Of a stretch of DNA of 64,000 nucleotides, positions 1 to 8,695 are shown piece after piece. The notes below the pieces were generated by a model. That model saw nothing but the letters and a program-made list of their open reading frames with translations, searched no databases and was not told the DNA's origin. How positions within the stretch are numbered: position 1 is the first letter of the stretch; the number at the start of each line of letters is the position of its first letter. This DNA is from Stenotrophomonas rhizophila (lineage in GTDB: Bacteria; Pseudomonadota; Gammaproteobacteria; Xanthomonadales; Xanthomonadaceae): the NCBI RefSeq assembly GCF_003751305.1, contig NZ_RJKV01000002.1:744001-808000 (forward strand), given 5' to 3'. Position numbers and translations under genes: made by a program.

Positions 1-78
1 CTCCAGCGGCAGGCCGCCGAGCATGGCCTGCAGTTCCTTCAGTTTGCCGGCGTTGCCGCTGGCCAGGACCAGTTTCAT
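1..78 (-). CDS. rdgB: RdgB dITP/XTP pyrophosphatase, N-terminal fragment (cut by window edge)
   Basis: Only the first 26 codons are present; the rest lies beyond base 1. The visible start [16 protein letters not shown] carries the N-terminal nucleotide-binding signature of the Ham1/RdgB house-cleaning pyrophosphatases (SGNxxKxxE), which remove ITP, dITP and XTP from the nucleotide pool. The start codon overlaps the stop of the upstream VOC gene by four bases (ATGA), so it is probably translationally coupled in an rph-VOC-rdgB operon. The fragment is short but the motif is characteristic. Confidence 0.85.
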   Translation of the reverse strand, partial: MKLVLASGNAGKLKELQAMLGGLPLE

Positions 79-464
79 TGCTTGGGCTCCAGCAGATCCC
101 ACGTGTTGCCGTACAGATCGCGGAATACCGCGACCGTCGCGTAGACCTCCTCGCGTGGGGTTTCGAGGAAGACCACGCCACGCGCGGTCATCGCCGCGTG
201 GTCGCGCCAGAAATCATCGGTGTTCAGGAAGAAGCCGACCCGGCCACCGGTCTGGTTGCCGATCCGCGCGCGCTGCTCGTCGTTGCTGGCGCGTGCCAGC
301 AGCAGGGCCGCCGCGCTGCCATCGCCCGGCCCGACCACCACCCAGCGCTTGTCGCCCTGGTCGATGTCATTGATCAGGCTGAAGCCCAGCGCGCCGGTGT
401 ACCAGGCGATCGCCTCGTCGTAGTCGGCTACCACCAGGGTGGTCAGGGCGATGCGACGGTTCAT
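75..464 (-). CDS. VOC (glyoxalase/bleomycin-resistance) family protein
   Basis: A 129-residue single-module protein of the vicinal oxygen chelate superfamily. The N-terminal half (about 5-60) shows the typical beta-alpha-beta pattern ([20 protein letters not shown]) and the C-terminal half ends with the usual [14 protein letters not shown] element. The family includes metal-dependent lyases, isomerases and drug-binding proteins; the substrate cannot be told from sequence. Stop and start overlap by ATGA with both neighbours (rph upstream, rdgB downstream), so it is embedded in one transcript with two nucleotide/RNA-processing genes. It could be a damaged-metabolite enzyme, but that is inference from context only. 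Confidence 0.85.
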   Translation of the reverse strand: MNRRIALTTLVVADYDEAIAWYTGALGFSLINDIDQGDKRWVVVGPGDGSAAALLLARASNDEQRARIGNQTGGRVGFFLNTDDFWRDHAAMTARGVVFLETPREEVYATVAVFRDLYGNTWDLLEPKQ

Positions 465-1189
465 GCCTTGGCCAGGGCCGCCTGCTGCGCAGCGAACAGA
501 TCCTTGATGCCCTTTTCGGCCAGCACCAGCAGCGCATCCAGTTCATCGCGGCGGAAGGCATGGCCTTCGGCGGTGCCCTGCAGTTCGATGAAACCGCCAC
601 CGTCGTTCATCACAACGTTCATGTCGGTATCGCAGTCGCTGTCTTCGGCGTAATCCAGATCCAGCACCGGGGTGCCGCGGTACACGCCGACCGACACCGC
701 CGCGACGGCGCCGAAGATCGGGTTGCGCTTGATGTCGCCGCGCTTGATCAGGAAGTTCACCGCATCCACCAGGGCCACGTAGGCGCCGGTGATGGCCGCG
801 GTACGGGTGCCGCCATCGGCCTGCAGCACATCGCAGTCCAGGGTGATGGTGCGCTCGCCGAGTGCGCCGCGGTCGATGCAGGCGCGCAGCGTGCGGCCGA
901 TCAGGCGCTGGATTTCCAGAGTGCGGCCACCCTGCTTGCCGCGGGCGGCTTCGCGGTCGTTACGGGTGTGGGTCGAACGCGGCAGCATGCCGTACTCGGC
1001 GGTCACCCAGCCTTCGCCCTTGCCACGCAGGAAGCCCGGCACGCGGTTTTCCACGCTGGCCGTGCACAGCACGCGGGTCTCGCCGAAGCTGACCAGGACC
1101 GAGCCCTCGGCGTGACGGGTGAAGGCGCGCTCGATGCGCACTTCGCGCAGCTGGTCGGCCTGGCGGCCACTGGGACGGGAATCAGTCAT
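461..1189 (-). CDS. rph: Ribonuclease PH
   Basis: A 242-residue phosphorolytic 3'-5' exoribonuclease that trims tRNA 3' ends. The whole family pattern is visible: [19 protein letters not shown] at the N-terminus, [17 protein letters not shown] in the phosphate/RNA-binding core, [19 protein letters not shown], then [18 protein letters not shown] with the acidic metal-site residues. The reading frame stays open far upstream, but the family length and conserved N-terminus place the start at the ATG ending at base 1189. The next gene overlaps by ATGA. It is divergent from yicC, which it often neighbours in proteobacteria. Confidence 0.97.
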   Translation of the reverse strand: MTDSRPSGRQADQLREVRIERAFTRHAEGSVLVSFGETRVLCTASVENRVPGFLRGKGEGWVTAEYGMLPRSTHTRNDREAARGKQGGRTLEIQRLIGRTLRACIDRGALGERTITLDCDVLQADGGTRTAAITGAYVALVDAVNFLIKRGDIKRNPIFGAVAAVSVGVYRGTPVLDLDYAEDSDCDTDMNVVMNDGGGFIELQGTAEGHAFRRDELDALLVLAEKGIKDLFAAQQAALAKA

Positions 1190-1309
1190 GCTCAAGTTCC
1201 GGTAAGACGGGGGATGCGGGGCCACGCCCGGGCCGGGGACCGGCGGGCGAGGAGGCTCTAAGGAGACCGCTAGGGTACCATTTGCACTTTGAGAGCACCG
1301 GAAACCCGC

Positions 1310-2170
1310 ATGATTCGAAGCATGACCGCCTATGCCAACGGCGAGCGCGCCACCCGCTGGGGCACGCTGGCCTGTGAGCTGCGCTCGGTCAACCACCGGT
1401 TCCTGGAGGTCGGCGTCCGCCTGCCTGAAGAACTGCGTGCGTTGGAGCCGCACCTGCGCGAGCGCGTCGCTTCCCGCTGCAGCCGCGGCAAGATCGATCT
1501 GGTCATGCGCCTGCGTGCGCCGGAGGTCACCGGTGCGCTGGTGGTCAACGATGCGCTGCTGGGCCAGCTCGGTGAGCTGGCGACCCGGCTGTCCTCGGGC
1601 TTCCCGAGCCTGCAGGTGAGCTTCACCGAACTGCTGCAGATGCCGGGTGTGATGCAGGGCGAGGCGGTCGATGCCGCCGCGCTGCATGCCGAAGCCCTGG
1701 CGCTGCTGGATACGGCGCTGGACGGCTTCGTCGCCGCGCGTGAGCGTGAAGGCGACAAGCTGGCCACCGCGATCCAGGAGCGCGTGGACAGCATCGAGCG
1801 CATCGCTGCCGAGGTCACCACCCTGATCCCGCTGATCCGCGAAGGCCAGCGCACCAAGCTGGCGGCCCGCCTGGCCGACCTGCCGCACCCGGTCGATCCC
1901 GGCCGTGCCGAGCAGGAGCTGGTGATGTGGCTGCAGAAGCTGGACGTGGATGAGGAGCTGGACCGCCTGGGCAGCCACATCGCCGAGATCCGCCGCGTCT
2001 TCAAGCAGCGTGAGCCGGTCGGCCGCCGCCTGGACTTCCTGCTGCAGGAGTTCAACCGCGAGGCCAACACGCTGGGCTCCAAATCGGTGGACAGCCGCAC
2101 CTCCAATGCCGCCGTCGAGCTGAAGGTGCTGATCGACCAGATCCGCGAACAGGTGCAGAACATCGAATGA
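1310..2170 (+). CDS. yicC: YicC family endoribonuclease
   Basis: A 286-residue YicC-like protein. The N-terminus [13 protein letters not shown] matches the hallmark start of the family, and the C-terminal block [13 protein letters not shown] is the other conserved signature (DUF1732 region). Family members have been described as endoribonucleases acting on mRNA/sRNA; an older view was a stress-induced protein. An in-frame start 21 bases upstream exists, but the MIRSMTAY start fits the family. It overlaps gmk by four bases (ATGA) and is divergent from rph. A weak -10-like TACCAT lies at 1276-1281. Confidence 0.93.
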   Translation: MIRSMTAYANGERATRWGTLACELRSVNHRFLEVGVRLPEELRALEPHLRERVASRCSRGKIDLVMRLRAPEVTGALVVNDALLGQLGELATRLSSGFPSLQVSFTELLQMPGVMQGEAVDAAALHAEALALLDTALDGFVAAREREGDKLATAIQERVDSIERIAAEVTTLIPLIREGQRTKLAARLADLPHPVDPGRAEQELVMWLQKLDVDEELDRLGSHIAEIRRVFKQREPVGRRLDFLLQEFNREANTLGSKSVDSRTSNAAVELKVLIDQIREQVQNIE

Positions 2171-2832
2171 GCAGCTCGATCCCGCCCGTCGGCGCGCCTG
2201 CGCGCGGCACGCTGTACATCGTGGCCGCGCCTTCCGGGGCCGGCAAAAGCAGCATCGTCAACGCCACCCTGGCCCGCGACCCGCAGATCGCCCTGTCGAT
2301 CTCGTTCACCTCGCGCGCCACGCGCCCGGGTGAGATCAATGGCGAGCACTACCACTTCGTCAGCGCCGAGGAATTCGAGCGGATGATCGCCGCCGGTGAC
2401 TTCTTCGAACATGCCTGGGTGCATGGCGACTGGAAGGGCACCGCGCGGCAGTCGGTCGAGCCGCAGCTGTCGGCCGGCCAGGACGTGCTGCTGGAAATCG
2501 ATTGGCAGGGCGCCCAGCAGGTCCGCCAGCTGGTGCCGGGCACGGTCACCGTGTTCATCCTGCCGCCGTCCAAACAGGCGCTGCAGGACCGGATGCGCAA
2601 GCGCGGGCAGGACAGCGAGGCGGTGATCGCCCAGCGCTTGTCCGCCGCGCGTGAAGAAATGCTGCACTTCAACGACTTCGACTACGTGATCGTCAACGAG
2701 GTTTTCGAGACCGCGGTGGACGAACTGTGTGCCATCTTCACGGCCAGCCGCCTGCGCCGGGAAGCCCAGAAGGTCCGCCACGCGGGCCTCATCCAGGCCC
2801 TGCTGACCCAGGATCCGGCCACAAGCGACTGA
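2167..2832 (+). CDS. gmk: Guanylate kinase
   Basis: A 221-residue P-loop kinase converting GMP to GDP with ATP. The P-loop [11 protein letters not shown] lies around residues 20-30, followed by the GMP-binding segments [21 protein letters not shown] and [13 protein letters not shown]. Length is slightly above the usual 205-210 because of about 13 extra N-terminal residues. It overlaps yicC by ATGA and is followed by rpoZ and spoT, the conserved gmk-rpoZ-spoT order linking guanine nucleotide supply with the stringent response. Confidence 0.97.
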   Translation: MSSSIPPVGAPARGTLYIVAAPSGAGKSSIVNATLARDPQIALSISFTSRATRPGEINGEHYHFVSAEEFERMIAAGDFFEHAWVHGDWKGTARQSVEPQLSAGQDVLLEIDWQGAQQVRQLVPGTVTVFILPPSKQALQDRMRKRGQDSEAVIAQRLSAAREEMLHFNDFDYVIVNEVFETAVDELCAIFTASRLRREAQKVRHAGLIQALLTQDPATSD

Positions 2833-2859
2833 TTCTCAACGGGGTGCTAGCCGGTTGGC

Positions 2860-2889
2860 TTGATTTTGTCCAGCCCTGGCCGGTACAAT
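2860..2889 (+). promoter_or_regulatory. Candidate sigma-70 promoter for rpoZ
   Basis: TTGATT at 2860-2865 and TACAAT at 2884-2889 are separated by 18 bases, about 55 bases upstream of the rpoZ start. This matches the housekeeping consensus at nine of twelve positions. It would let rpoZ-spoT be transcribed independently of yicC-gmk. Confidence 0.55.
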
Positions 2890-2944
2890 CCGTCCCCTTT
2901 CCCTCATTCGATTGAGCAGCCCTCACCGGCTGCCGGGAGCCCGC

Positions 2945-3244
2945 ATGGCCCGCATCACCGTAGAAGATTGTCTGGAAGTCGTGAACAACCGTTTCGAACT
3001 GGTCATGATGGCGTCCAAGCGCGCCCGTCAGCTGGCCAATGGCGTCCAGGCCACCCTGGACAACAGCGAAACCGAAGACAAGCCGACCGTGCTGGCGCTG
3101 CGCGAAATTGCCGCCCGCAAGATCGACAACGCCCTGATCGACGAAGTCGAGAAGGCCGAGCGCGAGCGTGCCGAGCGTGAAGCACTGGAATGGGCCGCTG
3201 CTGAAGTCGTCGCCGACGAAGACATGTCCAAGAACGACGACTGA
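2945..3244 (+). CDS. rpoZ: RNA polymerase omega subunit
   Basis: A 99-residue omega subunit, which aids assembly of core RNA polymerase and forms part of a ppGpp-binding site. [20 protein letters not shown] and the SKRARQL segment are the family signature; the C-terminal third is a charged Glu/Arg-rich helix. The start was placed at MARITVED rather than at an upstream in-frame codon because the family always begins here. It sits between gmk and spoT and is followed by a clear terminator. Confidence 0.97.
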   Translation: MARITVEDCLEVVNNRFELVMMASKRARQLANGVQATLDNSETEDKPTVLALREIAARKIDNALIDEVEKAERERAEREALEWAAAEVVADEDMSKNDD

Positions 3245-3274
3245 TCGCCGCGCGCGTCCGTTGTTGTTGCTGCG

Positions 3275-3305
3275 AACAGCCCGCCTTTTGGCGGGCTGTT
3301 TCGTT
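3275..3305 (+). terminator. Rho-independent terminator after rpoZ
   Basis: Perfect 11-bp stem (arms 3275-3285 and 3290-3300) with a TTTT loop, then TCGTTT. It lies 31 bases after the rpoZ stop and before spoT, so spoT may have partly separate expression. Confidence 0.8.
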
Positions 3306-3400
3306 TGTGCCGCCAGTGGCTGCGGTGAGGGCATGTTGTTGCAGGTGAAACTCCCTGTTCAGGATTTGCCGATATCACGCCGCTGGCATAGTCTTTGAGC

Positions 3401-5560
3401 ATGAACCCAGGCCCCACTGCCAAGGTCGCCACGCCCGCCGGCGCGGCCGTACCCGACTATGTCCTCCAGCTTGAGCGCGCAGCGCACTATCTGCCGCCCG
3501 ACCAACTGCCACTGCTGCGCCGCGCCTGGGAAGTAGGCGCCGCCGCGCATGCCGGCCAGACCCGCAAGTCGGGCGAGCCCTACATCACCCATCCGGTCGC
3601 CGTTGCCCAGGTGCTGGCCGAGCTCGGCCTGGACGTGGAGGCGCTGATCGCCGCGATCCTGCACGACACCATCGAAGACACGCCGCTGACCCGCGAGGAG
3701 CTGGCCGCCGAGTTCGGCGAAGCCGTGGCCGAACTGGTCGATGGCGTCACCAAGCTGGACAAGCTGAAGTTCCGCGACCGCCAGGAGGCGGCCGCCGAGA
3801 GCTTCCGCAAGATGCTGCTGGCGATGTCGCGCGACCTGCGCGTGATCATGATCAAGCTGGCTGACCGCCTGCACAACATGCGTACGCTGGGCGCGCAGAG
3901 CCGCGAAGCACGCGGCCGCATCGCCCGCGAAACGCTGGAAATCTACGCCCCGATCGCGCAGCGGCTGGGCATGAGCCTGGTCAAGAGCGAGTTGCAGAAC
4001 CTCGGCTTCAAGGCGCTGTACCCGTGGCGCCACGCGATCCTGGAAAAACACATCCGCAGCCAGCCGGTGGTGCGCCGCGAGGCCATGGCGCAGGTGGAGG
4101 TGCAGTTGAGCCAGCGCCTGGCCAAGGAAGGGCTGGAGCATCGCCTGGTCAGCCGCATCAAGACCCCGTGGAGCATCTACAACAAGATGCACGACGAGAA
4201 CAAATCCTTCGACCAGGTCATGGACGTGTTCGGCTTCCGCCTGGTCGTGCGCAACGTGCCCAGTGCCTACCACGCGCTCGGCGCGGTGCATGCCACCTTC
4301 AAGCCGCTGGACGGGCGCTTCCGCGATTTCATCGCGATCCCCAAGGCCAACGGCTACCAGTCGCTGCACACGGTGCTGTTCGGGCCGTACGGCTCGCCGA
4401 TCGAGGTGCAGATCCGTACCGAGGAAATGGACCTGATCGCCGAGCGAGGCGTGGCCGCGCACTGGACCTACAAGTTCGGTGGCGACTCACCCAACAGCGC
4501 ACAGAGCCGTGCGCATGCGTGGATCGTGGAGTTGATCGATTCGCAGCGTGCCGCCGGCTCGTCGCTGGAGTTCCTGGACAACGTCAAGGTGGATCTGTTC
4601 CCGGACGAGGTCTATCTGTTTACGCCGAAGGGCAAGATCCTGGCGCTGCCGCGCAATTCCACGGCGCTGGATTTCGCGTATGCGGTGCATACCGATGTGG
4701 GCAACATGGCGGTGGCCTCGCGCGTGGACAAGAAGCTGGTTCCGCTGCGCACCAAGCTGGTCAGTGGGCAGACGGTGGAAGTGATCACCGCGCGTTCGGC
4801 CACGCCCAAGCCGCAGTGGCTGGAGTTCGTGGTCAGTTCCAAGGCGCGCACGGCGATCCGTCACCAGCTCAAGCAGCTGGAGCACGAGGACGCGGTGCAG
4901 CTGGGTCATCGGATGCTGGACCGCGCGCTGGAGGCGATGGACAGCTCGCTGGAGCGGCTGCCGAAGGGGCGCCTGGATGCGTTCCTGGCCGAGCACCGGT
5001 ATCCGCGCCTGGAGGCCCTGCTGGCCGAAGTGGCGCTGGGCAACTGGATGCCGAACCAGGCCGCGCAGGCGCTGATGGCGTATGCAGAGCTGCGCGGTGG
5101 GGCGCATTCGAAGCATTCGCAGGAAAAGATCCTGATCAATGGCAGCGAGCGCGGAGTAGTGAGCTTCGCGAACTGTTGCCAGCCGATTCCGGGCGACGAC
5201 ATCATGGGCTACCACACGGCCGGCAAGGGCATCGTGGTGCACCGTCTGGACTGCCCGAACCTGGCCGAGCTGCGCAAGTCGCCGGAGCGCTGGGTGCCGA
5301 TCGGGTGGGATACGACGGTGTCGGGGGATTACGACACGTCGTTGATCGTCGAGGTGGAGAACGGGACCGGTGTGCTGGCGCAGTTGGCGGCGGCGATCGC
5401 GCAGAGCCATTCGAACATCGAGCGCGTGGATTATCTGGACCGCGATTTCAATGCGGCGGTGCTGGCGTTCAATATCCAGGTGCGCGATCGCAACCATCTG
5501 GCGGAAGTGATGCGGCGTCTGCGGCGGTTGTCGGTGGTGCAGTCGGTGCGGCGCCAGTAA
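3401..5560 (+). CDS. spoT: Bifunctional (p)ppGpp synthetase/hydrolase (RelA/SpoT family)
   Basis: A 719-residue stringent-response enzyme that makes and degrades (p)ppGpp. The hydrolase HD domain is intact (HDTIEDT near residue 88, HNMRTL near 155), the synthetase domain carries FRDFIAIPKANGYQSLHT near residue 310, then come a TGS domain (VYLFTPKGKILALPRN, about 405), a zinc-finger-like region with the CC of SFANCCQPIPGDD (about 595) and a C-terminal ACT domain. The intact HD and the gmk-rpoZ linkage argue for SpoT/Rel rather than a synthetase-only RelA. An in-frame TTG lies two codons upstream; ATG was preferred. Confidence 0.96.
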   Translation: MNPGPTAKVATPAGAAVPDYVLQLERAAHYLPPDQLPLLRRAWEVGAAAHAGQTRKSGEPYITHPVAVAQVLAELGLDVEALIAAILHDTIEDTPLTREELAAEFGEAVAELVDGVTKLDKLKFRDRQEAAAESFRKMLLAMSRDLRVIMIKLADRLHNMRTLGAQSREARGRIARETLEIYAPIAQRLGMSLVKSELQNLGFKALYPWRHAILEKHIRSQPVVRREAMAQVEVQLSQRLAKEGLEHRLVSRIKTPWSIYNKMHDENKSFDQVMDVFGFRLVVRNVPSAYHALGAVHATFKPLDGRFRDFIAIPKANGYQSLHTVLFGPYGSPIEVQIRTEEMDLIAERGVAAHWTYKFGGDSPNSAQSRAHAWIVELIDSQRAAGSSLEFLDNVKVDLFPDEVYLFTPKGKILALPRNSTALDFAYAVHTDVGNMAVASRVDKKLVPLRTKLVSGQTVEVITARSATPKPQWLEFVVSSKARTAIRHQLKQLEHEDAVQLGHRMLDRALEAMDSSLERLPKGRLDAFLAEHRYPRLEALLAEVALGNWMPNQAAQALMAYAELRGGAHSKHSQEKILINGSERGVVSFANCCQPIPGDDIMGYHTAGKGIVVHRLDCPNLAELRKSPERWVPIGWDTTVSGDYDTSLIVEVENGTGVLAQLAAAIAQSHSNIERVDYLDRDFNAAVLAFNIQVRDRNHLAEVMRRLRRLSVVQSVRRQ

Positions 5561-5598
5561 CCCATCCGCCTGCCGAGGGTGGCTGAGCGCTTGCATGG

Positions 5599-5621
5599 GT
5601 AGAGCCGACCGTTGGTCGGCT
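5599..5621 (+). repeat. SMAG/REP-like GTAG palindrome
   Basis: Begins with GTAG, followed by an 8-bp perfect stem AGCCGACC / GGTCGGCT (5603-5610 and 5614-5621) with a GTT loop. This is the design of the Stenotrophomonas GTAG-headed REP family. Confidence 0.7.
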
Positions 5622-5701
5622 GGCTTCGCGTGGCGCGGCGCGGCGATGATCCTGATTAGGCACTGCGAACCGCGGCTCACGTGCGCCTGCTTCCTGCGTG
5701 G

Positions 5702-5813
5702 GGGAGGTGACGGGCAGGCCGGGGCGGGACCCGCTGCAAGTACGTCCCTGTAAGCTCGTGTGTTGCCATCCATGGCAACACACGGTCCCGCCCCGGCCCA
5801 CCCGTCACCTCCC
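5702..5813. repeat. Nested long inverted repeat (112 bases)
   Basis: Outer arms 5702-5731 and 5784-5813 are complementary at 28 of 30 positions. Inside, a second perfect 12-bp stem (5758-5769 and 5772-5783, loop CC) abuts the right outer arm, leaving a 26-base single-stranded bulge on the left (5732-5757). The whole could form a cruciform in DNA or a very stable stem in RNA. It resembles multicopy intergenic repeats I recall from xanthomonads, but copy number cannot be checked here. Confidence 0.75.
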
Positions 5814-5894
5814 TTCCAAGGCAGGCGGGGGTGCGGAGAGCGGTGGCGTGGCTACCGCGAACGGATGGGTCATTGGCGCTGCGCGGTTGGGGGG

Positions 5895-5918
5895 CGTCCA
5901 CGCATGGCGTGGCGCTAC
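5895..5918 (-). repeat. SMAG/REP-like palindrome, inverted orientation
   Basis: Reads GTAGCGCCACGCCATGCGTGG on the minus strand: GTAG head (5915-5918) then a CCACGC/GCGTGG stem with a three-base loop. It faces the copy at 5599, on the other side of the long inverted repeat. Confidence 0.65.
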
Positions 5919-5967
5919 CCGCGGGGGCGCTACAATTGCGTTCCCCCTTTTGAATCGTGGAGCTTCC

Positions 5968-6360
5968 ATGTCCCGTCAGATCATTACCAGTGCCAAGGCC
6001 CCGGCGGCCATCGGTCCGTATTCGCAGGCCGTGCGTGCGGGCAATACCGTGTATTTCTCGGGCCAGATTCCGCTGGATCCGGCCACCGGTGACATCGTGG
6101 GTGTGGGCGATATCGAGGCGCAGGCGCGTCGTGCGTTCGACAACCTGAAGGCCGTGGCCGAAGAGGCCGGTGGTTCGCTGGATCAGATCGTGCGTCTGGG
6201 CCTGTACCTGACCGATCTGGGCGAGTTCGCCAAGGTCAATGCGGTCATGCAGGATTACTTCAAGGCGCCGTTCCCGGCACGTTCGACCATCGAAGTGGCG
6301 GGTCTGCCGAAGGCCGCCAACTTCGAAGTCGATGCGGTGATGGTGCTCGACCAGGCCTGA
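5968..6360 (+). CDS. ridA: RidA family enamine/imine deaminase
   Basis: A 130-residue member of the Rid (YjgF/YER057c/UK114) family, which hydrolyses reactive enamine/imine intermediates released by PLP enzymes such as threonine dehydratase. APAAIGPYSQAVRAGNTVYFSGQ at the N-terminus and the C-terminal FPARSTIEVAGLPK supply the conserved arginine and substrate-binding residues of active RidA. The reading frame extends far upstream through repeats, but the family begins at this ATG. It ends two bases before the recG start; spoT-ridA-recG order suggests one transcription unit with recG. Confidence 0.93.
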   Translation: MSRQIITSAKAPAAIGPYSQAVRAGNTVYFSGQIPLDPATGDIVGVGDIEAQARRAFDNLKAVAEEAGGSLDQIVRLGLYLTDLGEFAKVNAVMQDYFKAPFPARSTIEVAGLPKAANFEVDAVMVLDQA

Positions 6361-6361
6361 C

Positions 6362-8473
6362 GTGGCGCGGTCACGGGCTCCTGCACCGGCGCTGGCCGCA
6401 GCCGGGGAGGCATCGTTGTCGATGCTCTCCGGTATCGGGCCGGCGGTGGCGATCAAGCTGGCCGCCCGTGGCCTGTCGTCGCTGCAGGATCTGTGGCTGC
6501 ATCTGCCGCTGCGCTATGAAGACCGTACCCGGCTGACCACCATTGCCCAGTTGCAGCCGGGTGTGGCGGCGCAGGTGGAGGGGCGGGTGAGTGCGGTCGA
6601 GCGCGGGTTCCGCTATCGGCCGGTGCTCAAGGTCGCGATCGAGGATGATTCGTACGGCACGCTGGTGCTGCGTTTCTTCCACTTCCGCGCCCAGCAGGTC
6701 GCGCAGTTTGCCGTGGGCACGCGCATCCGCTGCTACGGCACCGCCAAGCCCGGCCATCACGGGCTGGAGATCGTCCACCCCAGTTACCGGGTGATGGGCG
6801 GCAATGAAGAGGATGCGCTGGGCGACAGCCTCGATCCGGTCTATCCGGCGGTCGAGGGAGTCGGGCCGGCGACGATGCGTAAATTCATCGGGCTGGCGCT
6901 GGACAAGTTGCCGGAAGAATCCACGCTGGAACTGCTGCCAGCCGGTTGGTTGTCGGGGCTGGGGTTGCCCTCGCTGCGCAGTGCGCTGCTGACCGTGCAC
7001 CGCCCACCGCCGGACGCCGATCTGGTGGCGCTGGCCGCGGGCCGGCATCCGGCTCAACGCCGGTTGGCCATCGAAGAATTGCTGGCACACCACCTGAGTC
7101 TGCGCCGGCAGCGCATGGCGTTGCAGGCGCACCACGCGCCATCGCTGCGCGGGCAGGGTGCGTTGGTCGCACAGCTGCGCGACAGCCTGCCGTTCCAGCT
7201 GACCGGTGCGCAGCAGCGCGTGTTCGAGCAGATCCGCAAGGACCTCGCCAAGGCGCATCCGATGCTGCGGCTGGTGCAGGGTGACGTCGGCTCGGGCAAG
7301 ACCGTGGTGGCCGCGTTGGCGGCGATGCTGGCGGTAGAGCGGGGCAAGCAGGTCGCATTGGCCGCACCCACCGAGCTGCTCGCCGAGCAGCATATGAACA
7401 ATCTGCGCGCCTGGCTGGAGCCGTTGGGCGTGCGGACCGCATGGCTGGCCGGCAAGGTCACCGGCAAGGCGCGCACCAAGGTATTGGCCGAGGTCGCCTC
7501 GGGCGAGGCGCAGGTGGTGGTCGGTACGCACGCGCTGATGCAGGACAGTGTGGTGTTCAAGGATCTCGCGCTGGCGATCGTCGATGAGCAGCACCGTTTC
7601 GGCGTACACCAGCGGCTGGCGCTGCGCGACAAGGGCGCGGACGGGCGCAGCGTGCCGCACCAACTGGTGATGACCGCGACACCGATTCCGCGCACCCTGG
7701 CGATGTCCGAGTACGCCGATCTGGATATCTCGGCGATCGATGAGCTGCCGCCGGGGCGTACGCCGGTGCAGACCGTGGCGCTCAACAATGATCGCCGGCC
7801 GGAGCTGATCGAACGCATCGCGGTGGCCTGCCGCGAAGGCCAGCAGGTGTACTGGGTCTGCACGCTGATCGAGGAAAGCGAAGAGCTCGATGCGACACCC
7901 GCCCAGGCCACGTTCGAATCGTTGCAGGCGCTGCTGCCGGGCGTGCGCGTGGGGCTGGTGCACGGGCGGCTGAAGGCGAGTGAGAAACTCGCCACGATGG
8001 TTGCCTTCAAGGCCGGTGAGATCGATCTGCTGGTGGCCACCACGGTGATCGAAGTGGGCGTGGACGTGCCCAACGCGTCGTTGATGATCATCGAGAACGC
8101 CGAGCGTCTCGGCCTGGCGCAGCTGCACCAGCTGCGCGGCCGGGTAGGGCGCGGCTCGGCCGTGTCGCGGTGCGTGCTGTTGTACCAAGCGCCGCTGTCG
8201 AACATGGCGCGCGAGCGGCTGGAAACGATGCGGCAGACCAACGATGGCTTCCTGATCGCCGAGAAGGATCTGGAGCTGCGCGGCCCGGGCGAACTGCTGG
8301 GCACACGACAGACCGGCCTGGCCGGCTTCAGGATGGCCGATCTGGCCCGCGACGCGGATCTGCTGCCGGGCGTGCATGACCTTGCCGAGCGGCTGCTGGC
8401 CGAGGCACCTGACGTGGCCGATCAGGTGGTGCGGCGCTGGATCGGCACGGCCGTGCGGTACGCGTCGGCATAA
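6362..8473 (+). CDS. recG: ATP-dependent DNA helicase RecG
   Basis: A 703-residue branch-migration helicase that remodels stalled forks and Holliday junctions. The N-terminal wedge/OB domain covers LPLRYEDRT to about residue 150, followed by helicase motifs: Walker A GDVGSGKTVVAALA near 307, DEQHRFGVHQR near 410, MTATPIPRTLAM near 437, and the RecG-specific C-terminal LRGRVGRG and GELLGTRQTGL. The GTG start is one base after the ridA stop; starts at the later TTG or ATG (near 6416-6421) would trim about 20 residues. The family usually has only a short leader before the first helix, so the true start is uncertain. Confidence 0.95.
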   Translation: MARSRAPAPALAAAGEASLSMLSGIGPAVAIKLAARGLSSLQDLWLHLPLRYEDRTRLTTIAQLQPGVAAQVEGRVSAVERGFRYRPVLKVAIEDDSYGTLVLRFFHFRAQQVAQFAVGTRIRCYGTAKPGHHGLEIVHPSYRVMGGNEEDALGDSLDPVYPAVEGVGPATMRKFIGLALDKLPEESTLELLPAGWLSGLGLPSLRSALLTVHRPPPDADLVALAAGRHPAQRRLAIEELLAHHLSLRRQRMALQAHHAPSLRGQGALVAQLRDSLPFQLTGAQQRVFEQIRKDLAKAHPMLRLVQGDVGSGKTVVAALAAMLAVERGKQVALAAPTELLAEQHMNNLRAWLEPLGVRTAWLAGKVTGKARTKVLAEVASGEAQVVVGTHALMQDSVVFKDLALAIVDEQHRFGVHQRLALRDKGADGRSVPHQLVMTATPIPRTLAMSEYADLDISAIDELPPGRTPVQTVALNNDRRPELIERIAVACREGQQVYWVCTLIEESEELDATPAQATFESLQALLPGVRVGLVHGRLKASEKLATMVAFKAGEIDLLVATTVIEVGVDVPNASLMIIENAERLGLAQLHQLRGRVGRGSAVSRCVLLYQAPLSNMARERLETMRQTNDGFLIAEKDLELRGPGELLGTRQTGLAGFRMADLARDADLLPGVHDLAERLLAEAPDVADQVVRRWIGTAVRYASA

Positions 8474-8490
8474 ACCGCGGGCGGTCGGCA

Positions 8491-8500
8491 GGGGGGGGGG
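8491..8500 (+). repeat. Homopolymeric G10 tract downstream of recG
   Basis: Ten consecutive G residues starting 17 bases after the recG stop. Such tracts slip during replication and are also prone to sequencing error. It lies in a 222-base interval (8474-8695) in which I see no gene and no clear terminator, only an 8-bp palindrome GTCATGAC at 8648-8655 ahead of the next gene. Confidence 0.8.
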
Positions 8501-8695
8501 CGAAGGCCGGCACACGTCCCTCCACGATCAGAGCCGCGAAGTGGCCCATCCGATTGCGGTCGAGTAATCGAAGCAGGAGCCACGCACATTCAAGGCCCGT
8601 CGGCTTTGTGGCCAACGTGAGGCGTCGGCGGGCGCCGCCTTGTATTTGTCATGACAGGGTGCGAAAGTCCCTTGCCGATTATCAAGACGGCAACG

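Larger units (their letters stand above)
5561..5967. other. 407-base non-coding interval between spoT and ridA, rich in repeats
   Basis: No credible gene. It holds a SMAG-like palindrome (5599-5621), a 112-base nested inverted repeat (5702-5813), a second SMAG-like palindrome in opposite orientation (5895-5918) and a -10-like TACAAT at 5931-5936 that probably belongs to the ridA-recG promoter. Confidence 0.7.

Noticed and set aside
461..1978. A 505-codon open frame extending rph upstream on the minus strand
   Set aside because: The extra N-terminal part lies antisense to yicC and has no family resemblance; RNase PH is complete from the ATG at 1189.
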